Source: Bacteroidales bacterium
Lineage (GTDB): Bacteria; Bacteroidota; Bacteroidia; Bacteroidales; Prolixibacteraceae
Direction: 5' to 3'
DNA: 35,553 bases
Assembly: GCA_015654795.1 (NCBI GenBank)
Contig: JAATGF010000095.1
Span: 1 to 35,553, forward strand
Made by a program: the position numbers and the translations under genes. Below, in pieces: positions 7,995 through 15,974 of the stretch (its first letter is position 1; each line of letters begins with the position of its first letter). Below the pieces are notes generated by a model. That model was not told the DNA's origin. It ran no database searches and saw only the letters and a program-made list of their open reading frames with translations.

Positions 7995-10340
7995 TTATTC
8001 ATACCTCAGCGCCTCTACCGGATTCCTCGTTGCCGCTTTCCAGCTTTGCCAGCTAACTGTCAATAAAGCGATTCCCAATGCAAGCAAACCGGCCAGTGCA
8101 AAAATCCACCAGCTCAGTTCCGTTTTATAAGCAAAGTTTTCGAGCCATTTGTGCATGACGTAATACGCAACGGGCGTGGCAATTACAAAGGCAATGGCGA
8201 CCCATTTAACAAAGTCTTTGTTCAACATAGTTAGTATTTCAGATACTTTGGCTCCGTTTACTTTACGGATACCGATTTCTTTCACACGGCGCTGGCAGGC
8301 AAATAGTGACATGGCTAAAATTCCTAAACAACAAATCACAATCGCAATACCGGCAAACAATGAAAATGTTTTTTTGAACAAAATCTCAGACTGGTACATC
8401 TTCTCAATGGCCTGATCGAAGAACGCAATTTCGACAGGGAAAGATGGTGAGAGTTCGGTGATTTCTTTTTTAATTTTCTGAATGGTATTGTGCAACGAAT
8501 TGAAATTAGTGGTTTGCAAATTGACTAAGCAGTAAGAAGTAGAAGGATCATTCCGGATAGCTAATGCTGCAATTGGATGGTTGACCGCTTTATAATGAAA
8601 GTCTTTGACGACACCAATAATCTCGGCGTTGCCCCTGGTGAGAAGTTTTGTTCCTATCGGGTTATCAATTTTGTTTTCCCGCAAAAAAGATTCGTTTACC
8701 ACAACTTTGTCTGCATCCGTTGAAAGGTCATCCGAATAAAAGCGGCCGCTTACCAATTGGAGTCCCATAAGGTTAAAGAATTGGGCATCGGCAGCGAACG
8801 TATCAAAATTAACCTGTTTTTTCCCATTGCCTGTTTCCAGTTGAGTACCCCATTGCGATATGGTTTTTCCAGGGTAATACTGGCACATCGAAATCCTCTT
8901 CACAGAAGGGTTGTCCAGAAGGATTTTTCTGATGACATCTTTTTTCTGGTTTAATTGTGGGGTTATGTTTACAGAAATGGTATTTTCCTGATTAAATCCG
9001 AAGCTGCTACTTCCGAAATTGACCTGTTTTTGCACCAATAGTGTAAAGGCAATCAATACGATGGCGATAGTGAACTGGACAGCCACCAGTATACCCCGAA
9101 GCGGACTTTTTCCCGTTTGCGGGTTAAGATTCTTTTTGAGATTATCCAACACATTTGAAGATGAAACCCTTAGCGCAGGAATCATGCTGAATAGAAAACT
9201 GAGTATGAAGCTGGCCCCAATGGCAATCGACAAAAAAGGTCCGGAGAACATCAATTTTGGATTAACCCGGATGCCCGTATAATTTTGAATGTCCGGAATA
9301 AAAATCACAGCCAAAAAAGCAGCCAGAAAAAGCGCTGACAGGAAGAACAGGAACGTTTCGGCCAGCATATTTCTCAGTATTTCTGACTGCCGGGCCCCGA
9401 ATACTTTCATAACACCGGTTTGCCTGATTTTATCGAGCCACTGCGACGATGAAATATTGACGAAATTTATCAGGGCAATCATCAAAACCAGGGCAGCCAC
9501 CAGAATCAGTACCAATACTTTGTTTTTATCGCCTGCTTGAAGGAAATCAGTTCCGTATATTTCAAATTTGGAAAAATAGATTTTTTTAAGCGGTATAAGA
9601 TGGGTGTTTTTGTAATCGTTCCTGCGATTTTCAGGGAATAAGGCTATGATCTTTTTCGCGGTTACCTGAGGGTTTGTATTATCCTTCAAAAGCAGGAAGG
9701 TTTGGAAGTTTGACCATCCCCATTCGGTAAATTCGCCTTCATTGGGTTGCATAATTTTCTGAGTTGCAATCGAAGCCAATGCATTAAACGACAGACAGGA
9801 ATTTTCCTTTGGTCTTTCAATGACCGCTCTTACAGTCATCTCATTCGAATTATTCAGTTTCACTAATTGTCCAACAGCCTGTTTGTTCCCAAAGAGTTTT
9901 TCTGCAAGTTGCCGGGTAATGACCAGCGACATCGGCTCTTTCATGGCAGCGTCCGGGTTGCCTTCAATGGTTTTGTAGGTAAAAAGCCGGAAGAAACCTT
10001 CATCAGCAAAAATCAGGTCGGATTTAAGCGGGTCATGTTCTGCAACCTGAAAAACCGGTGGCTCCCAGGTACTTGCTATCCGAACGGACGATTCAACGCC
10101 TGGGATACTCAAATCGATTTGATCTTTCAGGATTCCCGGAGTATAAATCTTATTATTATCACCATACAGATAAACCCGATCGGCATTTTTGTGAAAATGA
10201 TCGGTCGTCAGTTCGCCGAACGAATAAAGCGAAAGAATAATGACTAGTGCCAGACTGACTGCTAATCCAATCAAATTGATCAAGTTGGTTATCGGCCTGT
10301 GGACAAAATTCTGGTAACTTGATTTCAATATGCCTCTCAT
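7995..10340 (-). CDS. P4: double-FtsX ABC permease, paralogue of P6
   Basis: Permease of 781 residues with the canonical eight-helix, two-periplasmic-domain layout. It is a close full-length relative of P6: both begin with an NLINL-GLAVSLALVIILS-type first helix, carry TTD-[HY]HKN-DRVYL, and share WLDKI-QTGVMK in the first half. That first-half coupling motif (TGVMKVFGA) departs from the EVGI[KR]K pattern, whereas the second (KEIGIRKVNGA at 687) is canonical. The tail ends in SWQSWKAATRNPVEALRYE. It lies 39 bp downstream of P5 and 24 bp upstream of P3, in the middle of the tandem array. P4 and P6 probably arose by duplication, with P5 between them. Confidence 0.9.
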   Translation of the reverse strand: MRGILKSSYQNFVHRPITNLINLIGLAVSLALVIILSLYSFGELTTDHFHKNADRVYLYGDNNKIYTPGILKDQIDLSIPGVESSVRIASTWEPPVFQVAEHDPLKSDLIFADEGFFRLFTYKTIEGNPDAAMKEPMSLVITRQLAEKLFGNKQAVGQLVKLNNSNEMTVRAVIERPKENSCLSFNALASIATQKIMQPNEGEFTEWGWSNFQTFLLLKDNTNPQVTAKKIIALFPENRRNDYKNTHLIPLKKIYFSKFEIYGTDFLQAGDKNKVLVLILVAALVLMIALINFVNISSSQWLDKIRQTGVMKVFGARQSEILRNMLAETFLFFLSALFLAAFLAVIFIPDIQNYTGIRVNPKLMFSGPFLSIAIGASFILSFLFSMIPALRVSSSNVLDNLKKNLNPQTGKSPLRGILVAVQFTIAIVLIAFTLLVQKQVNFGSSSFGFNQENTISVNITPQLNQKKDVIRKILLDNPSVKRISMCQYYPGKTISQWGTQLETGNGKKQVNFDTFAADAQFFNLMGLQLVSGRFYSDDLSTDADKVVVNESFLRENKIDNPIGTKLLTRGNAEIIGVVKDFHYKAVNHPIAALAIRNDPSTSYCLVNLQTTNFNSLHNTIQKIKKEITELSPSFPVEIAFFDQAIEKMYQSEILFKKTFSLFAGIAIVICCLGILAMSLFACQRRVKEIGIRKVNGAKVSEILTMLNKDFVKWVAIAFVIATPVAYYVMHKWLENFAYKTELSWWIFALAGLLALGIALLTVSWQSWKAATRNPVEALRYE

Positions 10341-10379
10341 AACTTGATTATTTAGTTGTTATTCATTGTTCCGACATTA

Positions 10380-12770
10380 TTATTCATTCCTCAATACTTC
10401 GACCGGATTCCTCGTTGCAGCTTTCCAGCTTTGCCAGCTAACTGTTAATAAAGCGATTCCCAATGCAAGCAAACCCGCCAACACAAAAATCCACCAACTC
10501 AGTTCTGTTTTGTAAGCAAAGTTTTCGAGCCATTTGTGCATGGCGTACCATGCAATGGGGCAAGCAATAATAAAAGCGATAGCGACCCATTTTACAAAGT
10601 CATTATTGAGCATAGTCATTATTTCGGAAATTTTAGCGCCGTTTACTTTTCTGACCCCGATCTCTTTCGAACGGCGATTGATTGAAAATGCGATATTGGC
10701 CAACAAACCAAAACATGAAAGCAATACGGCACTGAGGCAAAAAGCCCCGATAATTTTTGAAAGACGTTCTTCATTCCCATACATTGTATCAAACCTGTCG
10801 GCCACGTTAAACGAGTTAAAAGGTTTCCCATCCGATATTTTTTCCCATTCACGTTTAACCATCGCCAACGAACTGCTTATCTGTTCTGGTTTTGCACGGA
10901 AAATCAGGTACTGAGGATAAGCGTTTTCTTTATACCGATAAATCATTGGCGGAATATTCTGGTTAAGGGAGTTTATGTTCAAGTCTTTAAATACGCCAAT
11001 GACATTCACTTTATTATCTTTTGAGAAAATGGCCAGTTGTTTATTTTCAATGGAACTCCAGCCAAGCATCCTTTTTAATGTTTCGTTAATCAAAATCGTC
11101 TCCTTGTCTGACGCCAACCCGGCAGAAAAATTTCTTCCTTCTATCACCGGCAGTTCAATTACACCAGAAAAATTTTCATCAATACCAACTGATGTTGCGG
11201 TATAAGAGTTCAGATTATCGGGGTTATAAACCGTAAAACCGTTTCTGAACCCGTCGCCAGGAATTCCTTCTGTTGCTCCCAGTGTCAATATGCCATTTTG
11301 TAATGCCCTTTTTGATATTTCCTGCTCAAGTATTTCAGCTTTTCTTTGCAGGGCACCTTCATCATTAGGGTTTTCCAATGAACTTATGTTGACTGCAACC
11401 AATCCTTCCTTATTGAAACCAACGCTATGATTTTTCATAAATGAAATTTGTTTGGAAATAAAGAGTACAGTTATGATCAGAAAAATGGCAATTGAAAATT
11501 GCATAACTACAAGTATTTCCCGGGAATTATATTGAGACCGGTTGTCCCCTTTTTTGTTTGATAACAGGTCCACGGGGTTTGGCCGTGTAATTATCAATGC
11601 CGGATACAAACCAGATAGCAATCCGGACAAAACGACCATTCCAAACAGAACGATCCAGGTAGCCGGAACTAAAAATGGGTTGTAATCTTTCATAAAAGTG
11701 AGTTTTTGGAACTGCCCGAAAAGTAGTGATGCTAACATGACCGCAATACCCATTGCAATAAGCGCTTTTTGAAAAGTTACAATAAGAAAATTGATTGCCA
11801 GCCTCGATCTTGATGCCCCTAAAACTTTGCATATCCCTGTTTCTTTGGCATTTCTTTCAGATTGCCCGATAGCCAGGTTTATAAAATTGACACAGGCAAT
11901 AACAATAATAAAAACCGCTACAATTGCAAGGATCCATAGGAGACGGGAGGATACCGGAGTTGTCAGGGGATTTTCAATATCAGTTCTGAAATGTGAATCC
12001 TTTAGTGGGATAAGTTGGTAATCGAAACGCCCGTTGACATAAGGAGCCTGATGCCTCTCAAGGATGGTATTTATTTTTTGTTCCATGTCAGCTTTCTGCA
12101 TCTCGTTTAATACTTTTACGAGAATGTGCGTGCCACTCCACCACCAATTCTTTTCCCAGTCGGAGGGGTTCATCGTTTTCCACGACAGGTACATTTCGGC
12201 CTGAAATTCCGTATTTACCGGGGGGTCTTTCATAATTCCCCTGACGGTAAATACCTTATCTCCCAAATAAGTCTCCATATTAAAGGCCTGTCCGACAGGG
12301 TTTTCCTGTCCAAATAATTTATGCGCACACGATTGTGTTATAACCGAACTGCCTGGTTCGGTCAAGGCTGTTTCTCCTGAACCTACAATAAAATAAGTAT
12401 TCAACAGTTTGAAAATATTTTCTGTTGCCGCCGAGGCACGAATATTGAATTTTGACTCGCCCAATGTTACCGGATAAAGTTCTGTATTAGATAAAGCAGC
12501 TACTTCGCCATCGCCGGGGTAATCCGATTGAATGGCATGGGCCATTGGAAGTGGGCTGCCAAAGGATAATTTTCCATCGTTTTTATCTTTTGAAATAAGC
12601 CGGTATATTTTCCCTGCTTCCGGAATATGAGATTCAAAAGAGGTTTGATACTGTAAATACCAAATAATCAATAAACTCATTACCATTCCTACAGACAAAC
12701 CAAAAATATTCAGTACGCCAAATTCCTTTTCCTTTTTGAAAGAATTCTTTAAAAGTTTGAGTGTGTTCAT
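10380..12770 (-). CDS. P5: double-FtsX ABC permease with mosaic tail
   Basis: Permease of 796 residues. The first signature is atypical (FESHIPEAGKIYRLIS in place of the common FHxxxDRIYR), showing a diverged periplasmic face. The first-half coupling segment reads KETGICKVLGA; the second is KEIGVRKVNGA at 702. The C-terminal DNA is a patchwork: the last ~50 bases and the flank beyond the stop match P3 (tail PVEVLRNE), while the adjoining stretch around 10440-10475 matches P4 (AATAAAGCGATTCCCAATGC). It follows P6 after 82 bp that contain a hairpin. It probably exports or senses something distinct from P4 and P6, because the periplasmic domains differ most. The substrate is unknown. Confidence 0.9.
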   Translation of the reverse strand: MNTLKLLKNSFKKEKEFGVLNIFGLSVGMVMSLLIIWYLQYQTSFESHIPEAGKIYRLISKDKNDGKLSFGSPLPMAHAIQSDYPGDGEVAALSNTELYPVTLGESKFNIRASAATENIFKLLNTYFIVGSGETALTEPGSSVITQSCAHKLFGQENPVGQAFNMETYLGDKVFTVRGIMKDPPVNTEFQAEMYLSWKTMNPSDWEKNWWWSGTHILVKVLNEMQKADMEQKINTILERHQAPYVNGRFDYQLIPLKDSHFRTDIENPLTTPVSSRLLWILAIVAVFIIVIACVNFINLAIGQSERNAKETGICKVLGASRSRLAINFLIVTFQKALIAMGIAVMLASLLFGQFQKLTFMKDYNPFLVPATWIVLFGMVVLSGLLSGLYPALIITRPNPVDLLSNKKGDNRSQYNSREILVVMQFSIAIFLIITVLFISKQISFMKNHSVGFNKEGLVAVNISSLENPNDEGALQRKAEILEQEISKRALQNGILTLGATEGIPGDGFRNGFTVYNPDNLNSYTATSVGIDENFSGVIELPVIEGRNFSAGLASDKETILINETLKRMLGWSSIENKQLAIFSKDNKVNVIGVFKDLNINSLNQNIPPMIYRYKENAYPQYLIFRAKPEQISSSLAMVKREWEKISDGKPFNSFNVADRFDTMYGNEERLSKIIGAFCLSAVLLSCFGLLANIAFSINRRSKEIGVRKVNGAKISEIMTMLNNDFVKWVAIAFIIACPIAWYAMHKWLENFAYKTELSWWIFVLAGLLALGIALLTVSWQSWKAATRNPVEVLRNE

Positions 12771-12801
12771 TTTTAAGAGATTTTTGTTATTCGTTTTAGA
12801 G

Positions 12802-12826
12802 AGGGATTCACTTGGCGTGAATCCCT
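12802..12826. promoter_or_regulatory. Intercistronic hairpin between P6 and P5
   Basis: There is a perfect 10-bp stem, AGGGATTCAC / GTGAATCCCT, with a 5-base loop. On the minus-strand transcript it is not followed by a strong U-run, so it is more likely an mRNA-processing or stability element, or a leaky terminator, than a full stop. Confidence 0.5.
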
Positions 12827-12852
12827 TTCCATTTCTCCTTTCTTACGCTCCA

Positions 12853-15213
12853 CTATTCATACCTCAGCGCCTCTACCGGGTTCCTTGTTGCAGCTTTCCA
12901 GCTTTGCCAGCTAACTGTCAATAAAGCGATTCCCAAAGTCAGCATCCCGGATACCATAAAAATCCACCAGCTTATCTCGGTTTTGTAAGCAAAATCTTCG
13001 AGCCATTTATGCATCGTGTACCAGGCAATGGGTGTGGCAATTACAAAAGCAATGGCCACCCATTTTACAAAGTTCTTATTTAGCAGTGTGATCACTTCAG
13101 CAATAGTTGCTCCGTTGACTTTCCGAATTCCGATTTCCTTGATGCGGCGCTGGCACATAAAAAGCGACATGGCTAAAATCCCCATACAGCCTATCACAAT
13201 AGCACATCCGGCAAACAGCGAAAAGGTTCGCTGGAATTCGAGTTCCGATTTATACATATTCTCAACTGCCTGATCGAAGAAGCTTATCTCAACCGGGAAT
13301 GATGGGGATAATTGAGATGACGCTGTTTTAATTTCATCTATCGTTCTATGCAAGGATTTGAAATCCGTGGTTTGCAGGCTGACAAGGCAATAGAAAGCAT
13401 TTGGCTCATTCTGCATGACTAATGATACAATTGGCTCGTTGACCGCTTTGTAATGAAAATCTTTAACTACACCGATTATTTCAGAGAGACCTGCATCCAT
13501 GCCCATCCCCATGACAAATTTAGCGCCAATGGGGTTTTCCATCTTGTTTTCACGAAGGAATGTCTCATTCACAACCATTTTCTTAGTATCAGTCGTCAGG
13601 TCCTCAGAATAAAACCGTCCCTGGGTAAGTTGTAATCCTAACACTCCGAAGAAAGTGGCATCGGCATTGAAAGTGTCAAAACTGAGCTGTTTTTTCACAC
13701 CATTTATATCCTGATGTGTTCCCCAGTGTGATATCTGTTTCCCCGGGTAGTATTGTGTAAATGAGATTCTTTCAACGTTTGGCTTCTCCTGAAGCAACTT
13801 TTTAAGCACTTCCTTTTTCCCGTTCAACTGCGGTGTAAGCTTTATCCCGATGATATTATTCTGGTTAAAACCCAGGTCGCTGCTTCCAAAGTTGACCTGT
13901 TTTTGTACCAATACTGTAAAAGCTAACAAAACAATAGCAATAATAAATTGAGTTGTAACAAGAACACCGCCAAAAAAGGAATTTGAGACTGGTTGTTCTA
14001 TTGTTTTCTTTAAGTTATCGATCGCATTGGAAGATGAAATCCGCAAAGCGGGAATAATACTGAACAGAATACTCAAAACGAAAACAATGGCTATTGAAAG
14101 AAGGATAAATCCCGGAGAATAAATAAATTGAGGATTGAATCGGATTCCAGTGTAGTTTTGGATAAACGGGTTAATCATTCCAACCAGGATAATTGCGATA
14201 AATAGAGCCACCAGGAACAAAAGGAAAGCTTCGGAAAGTACATTGAGGAGGATCGTTGATCGTTTTGCACCAATGATCTTCATCACTCCCGTTTGTTTGA
14301 TTTTATCGAGCCATTGCGAGGAGAAGATATTAATGAAATTGACCAGCGCAATCATCAATACCAGCGCCGCCACCATAACCAGGATCATTATTTTTTTCTT
14401 ATCTCCATGATGAAGGTAACTGTTGCCATAAACATTGAACGCAGAAAAATACAATTTGGTAAATGGGTTCAGTTTCGCTGCTGAATTATCCGGTGGAATT
14501 TCGGGATAAAGGGCCAAAATCTTTTTGGCGGTTTCATCAGGGTTGATCCCTTTTTTCAAAAGCATAAATGTCTGATAGTTACACCATCCCCATTCTGTAA
14601 ATTCATCTCCATTGGGAAAAACAATCTTACGTGTTGCAACAGAAGCAATTGCGCTGAAAGAAATGCACGAATTGGCTTTAGGTGCTTCGATCACAGCTGT
14701 TACGGTAAGCTCTTTATCATTGTTTATCTTCATGGTTTTTCCAACAGCCTGGTCGCTGCCAAAAAGTTTCTCTGATAACATCGTAGTAATTACGACTGAC
14801 ATGGGTTCTTTGAGTGCCGATTCAAGATTCCCTTCGACAGGATGATAAGTGAGTAGTTTGAAAAAATCCTCGTCTGCAAAAAGTAGATCAGAAGTAATGG
14901 GATCGTTATTCCCAACCTGAAACGTAGGGGCTTCCCATGCACTGGCCATTCTCACAGTTGATTCCACCCCGGGAACACTAAGATCGATGTGCTCTTTCAG
15001 AATTGCCGGGGTATAAATTCCCTTGGTCAGATCTCCAAAAAGATAAACCCGGTCACCATTTTTATGGTAGTTATCGGTTGTAAGTTCGCTGTACGAATAA
15101 ACAGACAGAATGATGACCAACGCCAGACTAACAGCCAATCCCACCAGGTTGATCAGGTTGGTGACAGGTTTACGAACGAAATTCCGGATAGTCAAATTAA
15201 TTAATCTTCTCAT
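12853..15213 (-). CDS. P6: double-FtsX ABC permease, paralogue of P4
   Basis: Permease of 786 residues and a full-length paralogue of P4 (same TTDNYHKNGDRVYL signature, IDLSVPGVEST segment and QTGVMKIIGA first-half coupling region). The second coupling motif, KEIGIRKVNGA, is at 692. The C-terminal tail has more substitutions than those of P3-P5 (KWLEDFAYKTEISWW), but its last codons and stop flank match P4. It starts 17 bp downstream of the stop of ATPase 1, the tightest permease-ATPase link in this part of the locus, so it is the first candidate partner of that ATPase together with P7. Eight helices and two periplasmic domains are expected. The substrate is unknown. Confidence 0.9.
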   Translation of the reverse strand: MRRLINLTIRNFVRKPVTNLINLVGLAVSLALVIILSVYSYSELTTDNYHKNGDRVYLFGDLTKGIYTPAILKEHIDLSVPGVESTVRMASAWEAPTFQVGNNDPITSDLLFADEDFFKLLTYHPVEGNLESALKEPMSVVITTMLSEKLFGSDQAVGKTMKINNDKELTVTAVIEAPKANSCISFSAIASVATRKIVFPNGDEFTEWGWCNYQTFMLLKKGINPDETAKKILALYPEIPPDNSAAKLNPFTKLYFSAFNVYGNSYLHHGDKKKIMILVMVAALVLMIALVNFINIFSSQWLDKIKQTGVMKIIGAKRSTILLNVLSEAFLLFLVALFIAIILVGMINPFIQNYTGIRFNPQFIYSPGFILLSIAIVFVLSILFSIIPALRISSSNAIDNLKKTIEQPVSNSFFGGVLVTTQFIIAIVLLAFTVLVQKQVNFGSSDLGFNQNNIIGIKLTPQLNGKKEVLKKLLQEKPNVERISFTQYYPGKQISHWGTHQDINGVKKQLSFDTFNADATFFGVLGLQLTQGRFYSEDLTTDTKKMVVNETFLRENKMENPIGAKFVMGMGMDAGLSEIIGVVKDFHYKAVNEPIVSLVMQNEPNAFYCLVSLQTTDFKSLHRTIDEIKTASSQLSPSFPVEISFFDQAVENMYKSELEFQRTFSLFAGCAIVIGCMGILAMSLFMCQRRIKEIGIRKVNGATIAEVITLLNKNFVKWVAIAFVIATPIAWYTMHKWLEDFAYKTEISWWIFMVSGMLTLGIALLTVSWQSWKAATRNPVEALRYE

Positions 15214-15230
15214 GACTGATGATCTTGATA

Positions 15231-15911
15231 TTATGTTTTCCGATTTGTATCGCTCCGGATGTTCCCATCTTCCAACCTGATGATCCGTTTGCCGTACTGG
15301 GCAAATTTTTCGTTGTGGGTTACATGGATAATGGTCATCCCCTCATTGTTCAACTCTTTCAGGGTTTCCATGATCATTTCCCCTTGAGTCGAATGCAGGT
15401 TTCCGGTTGGCTCGTCGGCCAGCAGAAGTTTGGGTTTGCTAATGATGGCACGGGCAATTCCAACCAATTGCTGCTGTCCACCAGAGAGTTGTTGCGGAAA
15501 TAAATCTTTTTTAGCCACTATGTTGAAGCGGTCGAGCAAATCTGCCACCATCGATTCACGATCATGACTTTTTACACCTTTGTAAATCAATGGCGTTTCG
15601 ATATTTTCGTAAACCGTCATTTCTTCAATCAGGTGGTAAGCCTGGAAAATAAAACTTATAAAATTGCGATGGTAATCAACCCTCACTTTCTCCTTTAGAT
15701 CAAGAACTGAATTTCCATCCAGCAAATACTTTCCGGACGAAGGAGAATCCATCAAACCGATGATATTCAGCAAGGTAGATTTCCCAGAACCACTTGGTCC
15801 CATTACACTTAGGAATTCTCCTTCTTTCACTTCCAAAATAATGTCCTTTAATACATAGGTCCTTTGAAATTTGGAATCGTAATACTTGTCAATGTTGGTT
15901 AATTGGATCAT
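15231..15911 (-). CDS. ATPase 1: LolD/MacB-type ABC ATP-binding protein, divergent
   Basis: Cytoplasmic nucleotide-binding subunit of 226 residues, normal length for the LolD/MacB/FtsE group. Visible motifs are Walker A GPSGSGKST (38-46), Q-loop Gln90, signature LSGGQQQLVGIARA (142-155), Walker B LLLADE (162-167) and H-loop His199. Two positions are unusual: the signature has Leu where Arg normally follows QQQ, and the D-loop reads GNLHS where GNLDS is nearly universal in this group. These may slow or asymmetrically tune ATP hydrolysis. The gene lies between P7 (63 bp upstream) and P6 (17 bp downstream). It presumably powers P7 and perhaps several of the ATPase-less permeases downstream; that sharing is inferred. 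Confidence 0.93.
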   Translation of the reverse strand: MIQLTNIDKYYDSKFQRTYVLKDIILEVKEGEFLSVMGPSGSGKSTLLNIIGLMDSPSSGKYLLDGNSVLDLKEKVRVDYHRNFISFIFQAYHLIEEMTVYENIETPLIYKGVKSHDRESMVADLLDRFNIVAKKDLFPQQLSGGQQQLVGIARAIISKPKLLLADEPTGNLHSTQGEMIMETLKELNNEGMTIIHVTHNEKFAQYGKRIIRLEDGNIRSDTNRKT

Positions 15912-15974
15912 ATCTTACTATAATTAATGTTCAATATTTTACTATTTTATTTAATAAGAAGTCGCCGACCGAAT

